64,000 nucleotides of DNA, taken from positions 1 to 64,000 of IMG/VR virus record IMGVR_UViG_3300042519_001962; one strand, written 5' to 3'. Shown here one piece after another: positions 31,161-38,777 of the stretch (the first letter of the stretch is position 1; each line of letters begins with the position of its first letter). This stretch comes from a virus. A model generated the notes under the pieces. That model searched no databases, was not told the origin of the DNA, and saw nothing but the letters and a program-made list of their open reading frames with translations. The position numbers were made by a program, and so were the translations under genes.

Positions 31161-31232
31161 CGGGGAGGGAGAATTTCGAAATCTCGACCTGATGATTAAC
31201 AGTCATCTGCTCTTCCTCTGAGCTACCACCCC
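31161..31232 (-). tRNA. tRNA-Asn(GUU)
   Basis: 72 nt. Loop CTGTTAA in a GATGA/TCATC stem gives GUU. One acceptor T-T mismatch. It lies only 5 bases beyond the T run of a terminator, so its transcription requires read-through or antitermination. Confidence 0.9.
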
Positions 31233-31238
31233 AATAAA

Positions 31239-31277
31239 TTAAAAAACCCCTAACTAAATTTTCATCAGTTAGGGGTT
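31239..31277 (-). terminator. Terminator or attenuator ahead of the tRNA array
   Basis: An 11-bp stem (AACCCCTAACT with AGTTAGGGGTT) and T6 on the minus strand. It stands between the 41-aa gene and the first tRNAs, which have no other visible promoter. Confidence 0.85.
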
Positions 31278-31311
31278 CTTAAATACTTTACTATTTAATC
31301 TCTACATTATA

Positions 31312-31437
31312 TCATTCAAATATAATATCCCCTAACTTTGTATACGGTAATCTATTATCCGATTTGCGAATCGCACAATTACCAACCCAACTAAACGTTG
31401 ATTGATTAAGGCCCATATGTTGTATTAGAGTTTTCAT
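31312..31437 (-). CDS. Hypothetical protein, 41 aa
   Basis: MKTLIQHMGLNQSTFSWVG then a basic segment. The internal Met is used because the longer frame begins upstream of the promoter. Function unknown; it may be a leader peptide for the tRNA transcript. Confidence 0.55.
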   Translation of the reverse strand: MKTLIQHMGLNQSTFSWVGNCAIRKSDNRLPYTKLGDIIFE

Positions 31438-31487
31438 TTTTATGAATGTTATATGTTTATATATATTGTGTTTTTTATTTAACGTTG

Positions 31488-31519
31488 TAAATATACGAAT
31501 AATATTTGAATTAAACAAG
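31488..31519 (-). promoter_or_regulatory. Promoter ahead of the tRNA array
   Basis: CTTG-N20-TATATTTA. It drives the 41-aa gene and, through the 31245-31277 hairpin, perhaps the head of the tRNA array. Confidence 0.8.
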
Positions 31520-31544
31520 CTTTTTTTTATTTTTTTTTATTTTT

Positions 31545-31880
31545 CTACAAAACTTCGGTTAAAATTCTCCATTCTTTTAGCGTATTACCATCAAATGTAA
31601 CCTCTACTGGTTTATTTTTGAGTTTATCTACACTATCTACTTTAGCTTCTTTTAAGAGTTTAGAAACGTATCTCATTGTTTCATCATATGATTTACTTCT
31701 GTCCTCTTCAGTCCATTTAGTATGTTCAGTACATTTGATTTGTTCAGAATCCCAATTTCCTTTGAAATCACCAACTCCCCAACCACCATCACCCAATGTG
31801 AAACTGATACCTAACATACATCCCTGATATCCACCAAGTCCAAATGAAACTGCTTCTATTTTTCCTAGTCTCTTTTCCAT
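31545..31880 (-). CDS. Conserved phage protein, 111 aa
   Basis: KIEAVSFGLGGYQGCMLGISFTL... continues with GWGVGDFKG and ends with a KPVEVTFDGNTLKEWRIL module. I know this pattern from many phages and plasmids as an uncharacterised single-domain protein. It has a short-leader promoter. Confidence 0.8.
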   Translation of the reverse strand: MEKRLGKIEAVSFGLGGYQGCMLGISFTLGDGGWGVGDFKGNWDSEQIKCTEHTKWTEEDRSKSYDETMRYVSKLLKEAKVDSVDKLKNKPVEVTFDGNTLKEWRILTEVL

Positions 31881-31897
31881 AACTTATTTTATTTATA

Positions 31898-31929
31898 CAA
31901 ATATACGAATAATATTTGAATTAAACAAG
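31898..31929 (-). promoter_or_regulatory. Promoter with short leader
   Basis: CTTG-N20-TATATTTG, with the start codon 18 bases after the -7 box. Confidence 0.85.
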
Positions 31930-31931
31930 CT

Positions 31932-32531
31932 TTATTTAATATTAATATTCCAACTGATTGAAATACGTGGTACTTCGGTTGAAGTGTACTCTAAAGTCCC
32001 ATGCATTAACCACGATGGGAAAGATATAAGTAAACCTTCTTTTGGTTGGATATGTAATTGAGGTGCCAACTCCTGATTTGTATTATTTGGTAATAACTTA
32101 ACCAATGTGTTTATCGGTGAATCTATAACAAACTCACCACCTTTATCATTTTCCAAATCAACATACAATACGGCTGAGAACCCATTCGATGGTTGCCCAG
32201 CTCCCAAATGGTCATGCATCTCTTGATAACATCCCTTAGTTCCAATCGTCATCCAACAATCATCTACTGAAAATTTGGTTGTAGTAAATTCACCATCTAC
32301 TAAATACTGAGATGTGTGATGTAATATCAAATCCTGCAAATAATCAGGGTAGAACTTCCGTTCAACTTCACAAAATATGTTTGTTCTCGTATTACACTTC
32401 CATTGGTTTGTATTAAACAAATCATCATTTTCCTTTATGTACTTATACACATCTGCTTTCAATCGATGATGTAATTCCGCATCAATTCTGTCAAAGTATA
32501 TTGGTGTTGGGAATAGGTTTTGTATTGGCAT
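31932..32531 (-). CDS. 2-oxoglutarate/Fe(II) oxygenase-like protein
   Basis: 199 aa. The N-terminal NLFPTPIYF is typical of the putative 2OG-Fe(II) oxygenase family found in T4-like phages. His106 and His108 in MHDHLG, a second His177 in WLMHGT and Arg189 form the iron and 2-oxoglutarate site. Such proteins hydroxylate small molecules, nucleobases or proteins. Substrate unknown. Confidence 0.8.
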   Translation of the reverse strand: MPIQNLFPTPIYFDRIDAELHHRLKADVYKYIKENDDLFNTNQWKCNTRTNIFCEVERKFYPDYLQDLILHHTSQYLVDGEFTTTKFSVDDCWMTIGTKGCYQEMHDHLGAGQPSNGFSAVLYVDLENDKGGEFVIDSPINTLVKLLPNNTNQELAPQLHIQPKEGLLISFPSWLMHGTLEYTSTEVPRISISWNINIK

Positions 32532-32548
32532 AACTTATTTTATTTATA

Positions 32549-32580
32549 CAAATATACAAAAATTAATTCACATATCCAAA
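32549..32580 (-). promoter_or_regulatory. Promoter with short leader
   Basis: TTTG-N20-TATATTTG; the leader TATAAATAAAATAAGTT is the same as that behind 7406-7437 and 31898-31929. Confidence 0.8.
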
Positions 32581-32582
32581 TA

Positions 32583-32615
32583 AAAAACCCAACTTTTTTT
32601 AGGAGTTGGGTTTTT
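32583..32615 (-). terminator. Bidirectional intrinsic terminator
   Basis: A perfect 12-bp stem (AAAAACCCAACT with AGTTGGGTTTTT) with A and T runs at both ends. Confidence 0.85.
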
Positions 32616-32632
32616 AAAAATGATTTGATAAT

Positions 32633-32917
32633 TTATTTTGTTTTTAATTCATTTATTGCATCTTCAACATACTTATCTCTTTGTTGTTGTAGATATTCAA
32701 TTCGGTCTAATAGAATTTGTTTATCTTCTTTATCAGTTTGTTGGATATATGTTTTTTGCTCTTCGTATAGTTTTTGCCAATATGCAACCCTCTCTTCCAT
32801 CATTCTACCTTGATACCATATAATTCCTATCATAAGTACAATAGTAAATGATTGCTCTTTTAACTTAGAAAAGAATGTATCTGTAAATCCAGATATTGGA
32901 CTGGTTGATTCTTTCAT
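32633..32917 (-). CDS. Membrane-anchored coiled-coil protein, 94 aa
   Basis: One hydrophobic span at residues 23-38 (FTIVLMIGIIWYQG) and then a Gln/Glu/Lys coiled coil to the end. Type II anchor with long periplasmic or cytoplasmic helix would fit a spanin-like or tail-chaperone-type protein. No family recognised. Confidence 0.65.
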   Translation of the reverse strand: MKESTSPISGFTDTFFSKLKEQSFTIVLMIGIIWYQGRMMEERVAYWQKLYEEQKTYIQQTDKEDKQILLDRIEYLQQQRDKYVEDAINELKTK

Positions 32918-32928
32918 ATTATATAGTT

Positions 32929-33492
32929 TTATTTATACACAATGTAAGTGTTTGTGTCTTTACCATTAAATGGTTGATTTATTGGATAATATATAAAACC
33001 ACCTTCATTAACAAATGGTAGGTACATTGAGTTTAATGTATTAATTATATCATCATTTATTTTTCGCCACCAAATATCCATTACTACAATATCATACATT
33101 TTTGTAGGTTGGAATGTATATATATCACCCTCTATAATATTAACATTTGAACCCAATGCATCCAATTCTCTATTAATATCAATAATATCAGTATTAATTT
33201 CAATTACATCAATAGTGGTGCAAAAATCCTGCACCACGAATGGTATTACACCAAGTCCTAATCCACCAATTAAGATTGAAGTAAATTCCTTATCTAATAA
33301 TTCAGGTGAATATTCCGTAATATAATTTGGTACATCATCTAATAATAGTTTACCATCTGGATTTATTAATTCTAAATAATTAAAATCATTATTCATTTGT
33401 ATTTTGTATCCATTTTTTTCTATAACTGATGTTAATGATTTACCAAGTACACCCTCAATTTGATTATCTAATAATAATTGTTTATTTATCAT
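32929..33492 (-). CDS. SAM-dependent methyltransferase, spermidine-synthase-like
   Basis: 187 aa. SILIGGLGLGVIPFVVQ and IDVIEINTDIIDINRE give the SAM-binding loop and acidic end of strand 2, and YDIVVMDIWW matches motif IV. The layout is that of class I methyltransferases related to spermidine synthase. Substrate unknown. Confidence 0.75.
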   Translation of the reverse strand: MINKQLLLDNQIEGVLGKSLTSVIEKNGYKIQMNNDFNYLELINPDGKLLLDDVPNYITEYSPELLDKEFTSILIGGLGLGVIPFVVQDFCTTIDVIEINTDIIDINRELDALGSNVNIIEGDIYTFQPTKMYDIVVMDIWWRKINDDIINTLNSMYLPFVNEGGFIYYPINQPFNGKDTNTYIVYK

Positions 33493-33504
33493 TTTTTACT
33501 TAGT

Positions 33505-34038
33505 TTAAATGAATGGGTCTTGTCTTGTCTGTATCAAATAATCACCATCTGGTACTTGTACAGTGAAAGTAAGCGACATGTCGGAATCATACTGGAAATC
33601 GACATAATTAAAATTGTCAGAAGTTACAACAATTTCACAATAATCGGGGGTTTTTAAGGCTTCAAAAACCTGTACCAGAATAACATCAGATGGATTAGCG
33701 GTGAAATTTCCAATTTTTACCTGTGGTAGAGCAGCTGGATTATTAACTACAATTGAACCATTTTTGTATATTCGCATGCCCCCTCCAGTTGGCCCCCCTC
33801 TAAAGTGTTCCCAATATATATTTTGTGATGTAACAAGTGGTAAAGCTGAATGGTTATATTTACGCCACTCTGACATTGCTGCTGGGTTGGCTCCATTTGG
33901 TCTAAAAGTGCTGTTTACATTAATAGTAGCATATGTTCCATTCTCTGCTGCATCCAATGATATTTGAGCAGTGGCTGAACGTCCTAATTCTGTATTAATT
34001 GCAGACATTGCTATTTGTCCTGATGCTGGTATTGTCAT
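33505..34038 (-). CDS. Tail/fibre-type virion protein, 177 aa
   Basis: The N-terminus PASGQIAMSAINTELGRSA followed by TAQISL is a motif of tail-fibre and structural proteins of Bacteroidota phages and of other tailed phages. The remainder is beta-rich with a GGPTGGG loop. It is followed by the methyltransferase (12-base gap). Virion location is inferred. Confidence 0.7.
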   Translation of the reverse strand: MTIPASGQIAMSAINTELGRSATAQISLDAAENGTYATINVNSTFRPNGANPAAMSEWRKYNHSALPLVTSQNIYWEHFRGGPTGGGMRIYKNGSIVVNNPAALPQVKIGNFTANPSDVILVQVFEALKTPDYCEIVVTSDNFNYVDFQYDSDMSLTFTVQVPDGDYLIQTRQDPFI

Positions 34039-34065
34039 ATTTACTTATAAATTGATTATACTAAA

Positions 34066-34109
34066 AACAAAAAATCCCATATTATATGTTTAGTATAAAT
34101 ATGAGATTT
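34066..34109 (-). terminator. Intrinsic terminator
   Basis: A 12-bp stem with one G-U (AAATCTCATATT with AATATGGGATTT) and T6 on the minus strand, 25 bases after the SPFH gene. Confidence 0.8.
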
Positions 34110-34133
34110 CTTTGTTTTATGAATATAACGATG

Positions 34134-35066
34134 TTAGTTCATTCCTTTGTACAATTGAGGTGCTGTTCCATAAACAGGTAACTTACCATCCCATTTGTTA
34201 ATCCACTCTAATTGTAATAACAATGGTGTTAATGTAACTTGCTTCATTCTATTTGCTTCAGCTTCAGCTTTTGCTGCGGTTAACATTGCCTGAGCGTTAC
34301 CATTTGCGGTTGCTACTTTGATTTTTGCCTGTGCTTCTGCGGTTTTAACTTCATTCTCTGCTCTCAGTGCTGATTGAACTGCGTTGTTCTTAGCTTCAAT
34401 TGAACGTTTGAATGTTTCAGGATATATTAAGTTAGATGTGAATTGATTGATAACAAATCCCTCTTTTAATAACTGAGCATCTAACAATCTACGAACTTCA
34501 ATTTCGAATATTGCTCTATTACTAATCAACTCATCAGCCGTATATTTATTGGTTGCCAAACGGAATGCATCATACACTGCCGTTTTTAAGAAACCTTCTT
34601 CAATATCTTCCAATGGTCTACGATACTTAGCGAAGATTGCCGGAACTTTATCCCTTTGTACTGAATAGTTCATAATTGGTGATACTGAAAATTCAGAACC
34701 ATCTTTTGAGTTTACAATAAATGAATTGTCAACATCTTCAGTTTTCTTATACTCTTTGTGCTGAATGAATGTTGGAAACTCATACACCTTAGTTGTGATT
34801 GGATTGTAAAATACCATACCAGTAACTGCCGTTACATCATCAACTCCTTTGTTATCACCATACTGATTAACTTTTACACCAACGTGCCCAGCATCAATTC
34901 TTTCACACGATTGTGATAATACTGCTAATCCAATAAATACTCCTACTCCGATTAAAATTCTCTTTACCATTTGTTTAATTTTTAATTGTTTATTTAATTT
35001 TTCTTGTTCTATTAATTGTTCTTGTTCTGGTGATAATCTATTACCCCATCTGTCATAACTTGCCAT
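34134..35066 (-). CDS. SPFH/prohibitin-like membrane protein
   Basis: 310 aa. A membrane anchor (residues 36-52), then the SPFH domain (VKVNQYGDNKGVDDVTAVTG, TEDVDNSFIVNSKDGSEFSV) and a long Ala/Glu coiled coil near 225-285. Prohibitin/stomatin-type proteins build large rings at membranes and control proteases or membrane integrity. Their occurrence in a phage suggests protection of the host membrane or control of FtsH. It overlaps nothing and ends at a terminator. Confidence 0.85.
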   Translation of the reverse strand: MASYDRWGNRLSPEQEQLIEQEKLNKQLKIKQMVKRILIGVGVFIGLAVLSQSCERIDAGHVGVKVNQYGDNKGVDDVTAVTGMVFYNPITTKVYEFPTFIQHKEYKKTEDVDNSFIVNSKDGSEFSVSPIMNYSVQRDKVPAIFAKYRRPLEDIEEGFLKTAVYDAFRLATNKYTADELISNRAIFEIEVRRLLDAQLLKEGFVINQFTSNLIYPETFKRSIEAKNNAVQSALRAENEVKTAEAQAKIKVATANGNAQAMLTAAKAEAEANRMKQVTLTPLLLQLEWINKWDGKLPVYGTAPQLYKGMN

Positions 35067-35067
35067 A

Positions 35068-35409
35068 TTATTTTGTTGGTTTTGGTTTAGATGTTTTCAC
35101 AGTTGTACTGTGTGGTGGTAACGGATGTTCCGATTTAGTTACCTTTGGTTTACGTTTTGTTTTAGGTTTAGCGGCCATCTTAGCAGCTTCCTTTAATTCC
35201 TCTTTATCAACCAGTCCACCTTCATTTGATGTTATTAACTCTTTTAATTCCAATAAACCCCAGAATGATAATAATACTAAACCCACAAATCCTACGATGT
35301 TTAAAAGGGTATTAGCTGCTGTTAGTGCTGGAAAGATTCCATATGTTACCAATAAAAATATTGTAATAAAGGTAACGATTTGTTTTTGGTATTGCTTTAA
35401 CTTATTCAT
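35068..35409 (-). CDS. Membrane protein with basic tail, 113 aa
   Basis: Two hydrophobic spans (about residues 10-30 and 36-54) and a Lys/Pro-rich C-terminal tail (KPKTKRKPKVTK). It is directly upstream of the SPFH gene by one base and may be its partner in the membrane. Function unknown. Confidence 0.65.
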   Translation of the reverse strand: MNKLKQYQKQIVTFITIFLLVTYGIFPALTAANTLLNIVGFVGLVLLSFWGLLELKELITSNEGGLVDKEELKEAAKMAAKPKTKRKPKVTKSEHPLPPHSTTVKTSKPKPTK

Positions 35410-35428
35410 AATTTTATTTTTATTTATA

Positions 35429-35460
35429 CAAATATACGAAATTAATTCGATATATCCTAA
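35429..35460 (-). promoter_or_regulatory. Promoter of the SPFH operon
   Basis: TTAG-N20-TATATTTG with a short A-rich leader of 20 bases to the start at 35409. Confidence 0.75.
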
Positions 35461-35850
35461 TTATTTATATTTTAATTTAACTCTATCTGAAATAGGAATG
35501 GGTTCGTTGCTTTCATCAATCCTTACAAATTTAATGTTAGTTGATAGGATTATGGTTTGCTGACCCGAATATACATTATGTGCTCTAGCTTCTAACATTA
35601 GAGTTAAAGAAGTATTCCCTATCTCCTTTACTCTTCCATATATTTTTAGAAGTTGCCCTTCTTTAGCGGGTCTTTTAAATAAACACTCATCAATTTTTAC
35701 AGTCACTATTCTGGGTGTATCACATACTTCCATTGCCATAGCGGCACCAGCAGCATCAATCCATGCTAAAAGTTTGCCACCAAATAGATTTGCATGAAAC
35801 CCCAAATCAGCTTTCTTAATTGGATGGGTTGATATTAGTTGCATTTCCAT
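35461..35850 (-). CDS. Hotdog-fold acyl-CoA thioesterase
   Basis: 129 aa. NLFGGKLLAWIDAAGAAMA is the active-site helix of YciA-type thioesterases (G-G-x-L-x-x-W-x-D). RIVTVKIDECLFKRPAKEG continues the fold. It hydrolyses acyl-CoA. It overlaps the 75-aa gene by one base. A lipid-metabolism gene in a phage is unusual; it might alter membrane lipids or CoA pools. Confidence 0.85.
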   Translation of the reverse strand: MEMQLISTHPIKKADLGFHANLFGGKLLAWIDAAGAAMAMEVCDTPRIVTVKIDECLFKRPAKEGQLLKIYGRVKEIGNTSLTLMLEARAHNVYSGQQTIILSTNIKFVRIDESNEPIPISDRVKLKYK

Positions 35851-36077
35851 TAATCGAAACTTATATTTTCATCGTTCATAAATTCGTTGAGTTTACTTCT
35901 AGCCGTTTCATATGCTTTGTAAGCATCCTCACTATATTCAGCATCTGACATATATTTGTATTGTGCTCGTAACCATTGGTCCATTTCCCAAAGTACTGAG
36001 TGCATTGATGCCCCCTGAATTGCCATTTGGAATTCATGTTCATCATCGGGTAAATTGAATTGTAATTTTGCTTTCAT
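35850..36077 (-). CDS. Conserved phage protein, 75 aa
   Basis: KAKLQFNLPDDEHEFQMAIQG and a WEMDQWLRAQYKY segment match a small acidic protein family known from T4-like phages. Function unknown. Confidence 0.75.
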   Translation of the reverse strand: MKAKLQFNLPDDEHEFQMAIQGASMHSVLWEMDQWLRAQYKYMSDAEYSEDAYKAYETARSKLNEFMNDENISFD

Positions 36078-36087
36078 TTAAATTTTA

Positions 36088-36276
36088 TTATAAGGAGTGT
36101 CCTAATTTCTGATGTATTGATTTCATATGTTTACATGGTGTGTATCTATTGAATGAACGAGCTGAACATTCACAATTGGTAATTTTCCAATCGGTTACTG
36201 TAACATTATAGTAGGATAACTTTCCAGTCTTTTTATTCCTACTTCCCATTTCTCTATATTGCCAAGTCATACTCAT
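36088..36276 (-). CDS. SWIM-type zinc-finger-like protein, 62 aa
   Basis: CECSARSFNRYTPCKHMKSI gives C-x-C-x(10)-C-x-H, the SWIM zinc-finger spacing. The protein is little more than this domain, so a DNA- or protein-binding role is likely. It is co-transcribed with genes at 36.3-36.9 kb. Confidence 0.7.
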   Translation of the reverse strand: MSMTWQYREMGSRNKKTGKLSYYNVTVTDWKITNCECSARSFNRYTPCKHMKSIHQKLGHSL

Positions 36277-36277
36277 A

Positions 36278-36622
36278 TTAATCGAACCACTGTCTGCGGT
36301 TGGTTTTTAAGTTTTTAATACCTTCATCCCTATACTTAGGGTCATCTCCTAATTTCTCAGCTGCTTCAGCTATCCTACGAGCTATCTCATCATCACCTTC
36401 TTTTCCAATTTCTTTAGCTCTCTTCAATTCCTTATCAGTTAATTCACCACCTTTGGATAAAGAGGCAAAGTTCTTTGTGTGATATTGACCTAATGGTTTA
36501 GTGAATTGTTTTAAATAGGCTGCCTTCTCATCCAAATATTGTAAAAAGGAATCGAAGTTTTCCTTAGCCAACTCATCAAGTTGGGTTTGGGTTAGTTCGT
36601 TTTCGGGATTAAAAAGCTGCAT
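36278..36622 (-). CDS. Hypothetical helical protein, 114 aa
   Basis: Charged helical protein with a Lys/Glu-rich C-terminus. It overlaps the downstream end of the 95-aa gene by 14 bases. No family recognised. Confidence 0.65.
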   Translation of the reverse strand: MQLFNPENELTQTQLDELAKENFDSFLQYLDEKAAYLKQFTKPLGQYHTKNFASLSKGGELTDKELKRAKEIGKEGDDEIARRIAEAAEKLGDDPKYRDEGIKNLKTNRRQWFD

Positions 36623-36896
36623 CTTGCGCCATTATGAATCCAATACTATCTAACTCCTCTTTAACTTTCTTAACTCCACCACCAATCATCAACTCAGCTC
36701 CGATAGCATCAATGGTTAATTGAGCCTTCATAGCGTTAATGAACTTTTTACCTTTAACACCTAATCGAACTGGTGCTTTTTCAATTTCAACTAATGATGG
36801 AAACTTCTCATTTCCAGCAGGAACTATTACACAATTCTTATAACGAACAGTTGATTCTAATGGTTCCGTACTTAATGTGATTACTTTACTTTTCAT
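36609..36896 (-). CDS. Hypothetical protein, 95 aa
   Basis: ATG at 36896 is preferred to an upstream TTG because it follows the AAACCCCTAAAA leader. The protein has a beta-rich first half and the phrase KKFINAMKAQLTIDAIGAEL. Function unknown. Confidence 0.65.
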   Translation of the reverse strand: MKSKVITLSTEPLESTVRYKNCVIVPAGNEKFPSLVEIEKAPVRLGVKGKKFINAMKAQLTIDAIGAELMIGGGVKKVKEELDSIGFIMAQDAAF

Positions 36897-36939
36897 ATTT
36901 TTCAATTTTAGGGGTTTAATTATCTCTTAATCTTATAAC

Positions 36940-36971
36940 CAAATATAAGTAAAATAATTGAGACCTACAAG
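36940..36971 (-). promoter_or_regulatory. Promoter, 32-bp Bacteroidota type
   Basis: CTTG-N20-TATATTTG with the upstream element TTTTTTGAAAATAATTG. Confidence 0.85.
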
Positions 36972-37007
36972 CCTTTTTTCAATTATTTTCAAAAAAGTTA
37001 TCAACAT

Positions 37008-37217
37008 TTATTTGTTAATAACTTGGGCATCATCTACTTTATCACATAAATAAAACAGCCCATCCTTACCTTTTAGTATTTTTTCACAATGGTAAGCTTC
37101 ACATATTTCTTTTGATGTGAATTTCTGCATTACCTTCTCAAACTTTTCTCCTTTAAATGTTCGTTTTACAACAAACATCTCATTACCCATATGGATAAAT
37201 TGTCTATTGTAAAACAT
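37008..37217 (-). CDS. Hypothetical protein, 69 aa
   Basis: Basic protein with CEAYHCEKIL and FYLCDK, three cysteines and one histidine that could hold a metal. Its start overlaps the stop of the previous gene (TAATG). Confidence 0.6.
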   Translation of the reverse strand: MFYNRQFIHMGNEMFVVKRTFKGEKFEKVMQKFTSKEICEAYHCEKILKGKDGLFYLCDKVDDAQVINK

Positions 37218-37411
37218 TAATCGTATCTTTTAAATCCATAAACCTCTTTACGAGTGGCCATGTCAATTAATGATTTAATTTCAGTTTCTCTAGCTGAAAT
37301 CATACCTCCGGTCATTTGCAATAATTCCAAATCCCATTCTTTATCCACCCAACGCATGAATAACTTTGTTAGAATCTTTGATTCAATCTTTTGTATTAAT
37401 TTTTGTATCAT
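37217..37411 (-). CDS. Hypothetical protein, 64 aa
   Basis: Starts MIQKLIQKIESKIL. The Met at 37411 is chosen because the longer frame would overlap the metalloprotease gene by 71 bases; the junction is TAA-T-ATG as at 38776 and 47988. Confidence 0.6.
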   Translation of the reverse strand: MIQKLIQKIESKILTKLFMRWVDKEWDLELLQMTGGMISARETEIKSLIDMATRKEVYGFKRYD

Positions 37412-37412
37412 A

Positions 37413-37826
37413 TTACATAAACATTTTATAGTTATTTTCCTCAGCGTATGCTGCAACTTCATATGGGTGGTTTGAATATTCATAACCCATATTATAATAC
37501 CTACTCATCCAACAGGGTGATTGTAAATAATGTTGATATTCGTGAATGATTGTCCTTACCAAATCTCTCCTATTTTTTACATTATCAATTACAATAGTAA
37601 GTGTATTATCCATACTCTCATACCAACCTTTCAATTCTTTATCCTCTTCAGATTTTGACTTTGTAGTTGAACCATAAAATTCCAAATCATCATCGGCCCA
37701 AATTTCATCCGATTTTATAATTTCCAAATAAGGTAAAGTTGATTGAAAATTACTATATCCATAGTGTTTAGCAACCTTTTTTAACTTACTATTAATAAAC
37801 TTTTCCAACTCCTTAGTTAATATCAT
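37413..37826 (-). CDS. HExxH metallopeptidase-like protein
   Basis: 137 aa with HEYQHYLQ at residues 95-102 and Glu123 in YEVAAYAEE, the zinc ligands of SprT/WLM-like peptidases. The N-terminal half is helical. Substrate unknown; DNA-protein-crosslink or capsid proteolysis are possibilities. Confidence 0.75.
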   Translation of the reverse strand: MILTKELEKFINSKLKKVAKHYGYSNFQSTLPYLEIIKSDEIWADDDLEFYGSTTKSKSEEDKELKGWYESMDNTLTIVIDNVKNRRDLVRTIIHEYQHYLQSPCWMSRYYNMGYEYSNHPYEVAAYAEENNYKMFM

Positions 37827-37843
37827 ATCTCTTAATTATATGT

Positions 37844-37875
37844 CTAATATACGAATAATATTTGGTATTTCCAAA
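37844..37875 (-). promoter_or_regulatory. Promoter, 32-bp Bacteroidota type
   Basis: TTTG-N20-TATATTAG ahead of the metallopeptidase gene. Confidence 0.75.
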
Positions 37876-37878
37876 TTT

Positions 37879-38379
37879 TTAACAACAAATTAAGTGATTT
37901 TTAACCCTTTTTTTCTGAATTTTACCCATAAGAATCTGATATTCTTTGGTTTCCATCACATAGTTTAAATCTATCGTTGTAGCGTAATAGGAATCGCTTC
38001 CTGATGATTTCCAATCGGATTCCATTAGATAGGTGTGTATAAAGAACCACTTAAGGTCAGCCCCAGAATCATCGTAGGATACCAATAGGTAGTCCGATTC
38101 CCTCTTAGAAAACTCACCACCCCTCCAAATATGGGTAGTTTTAGCGGTTTTAATCTCCAATGCGGTACCTTTCACATAAAGGTCAGGTTCACCATCGGAA
38201 AATGGGGATATTACCTCAGGAACCACCTTAGAAAATGATGCTTCTAACATATTGGATATCAGTTCCGATTTCAACTTAGTAGATAGGGAACCATAATCCA
38301 CAACAGATTTGAAAATTTTGAATCTGTTATTAGCTTCCTCAACAACCTGTGGTAAATAACTTAAAATATACTCTCTCAT
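37879..38379 (-). CDS. PD-(D/E)XK nuclease-like protein
   Basis: 166 aa. EPDLYVKGTALEIKTAK (residues 64-80) has the catalytic order PD-x8-ExK (Asp66, Glu75, Lys77). The preceding part is helical like type II restriction enzymes. It may cut host DNA or process phage DNA. Specificity unknown. Confidence 0.7.
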   Translation of the reverse strand: MREYILSYLPQVVEEANNRFKIFKSVVDYGSLSTKLKSELISNMLEASFSKVVPEVISPFSDGEPDLYVKGTALEIKTAKTTHIWRGGEFSKRESDYLLVSYDDSGADLKWFFIHTYLMESDWKSSGSDSYYATTIDLNYVMETKEYQILMGKIQKKRVKNHLICC

Positions 38380-38383
38380 AGAT

Positions 38384-38776
38384 TTAAACGTAATAGGTTA
38401 ACAATGCAATTTCCCTTTCCTTACCCCATTCTTCTTTGTTAATGAAAATACCCAATTCATTAGCCAGATTTAACCCCCTATCCCATGCATCAACTTCATT
38501 CATAAACTGATACATATTGAATTTGGTAGGTTGTTCACAATCATCAACATTTTTATAGTGGTTAGCACTATACTTACCATGTGGTTGTAAAAAGTGACCA
38601 GCTTCATGTAAAAGTGCATACAATCCGTTTTTATTTAGATTATATCTCCTATGAATGTAAATTTTAGCATTATCAGAATTACCAATGTAACAGGTACTAT
38701 TTGATAGTTCAACTGATATTGATTGGTTTTTAAGAAAATTAACAACTTTTTGAAAATTGTTAGGGAATTGGTTCAT
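38384..38776 (-). CDS. HExxH zinc peptidase-like protein
   Basis: 130 aa with LLHEAGHFLQPHG (His57, Glu58, His61), as in ImmA/IrrE-type peptidases. The Met at 38776 gives a TAA-T-ATG junction with the gene upstream. Substrate unknown; it could inactivate a host repressor. Confidence 0.7.
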   Translation of the reverse strand: MNQFPNNFQKVVNFLKNQSISVELSNSTCYIGNSDNAKIYIHRRYNLNKNGLYALLHEAGHFLQPHGKYSANHYKNVDDCEQPTKFNMYQFMNEVDAWDRGLNLANELGIFINKEEWGKEREIALLTYYV

Positions 38777-38777
38777 A

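Noticed and set aside
32583-32615. A CRISPR array or phage attachment site at repeats near terminators
   Set aside because: The repeats are single hairpins with T runs; no repeat-spacer pattern and no integrase gene are present in the window.
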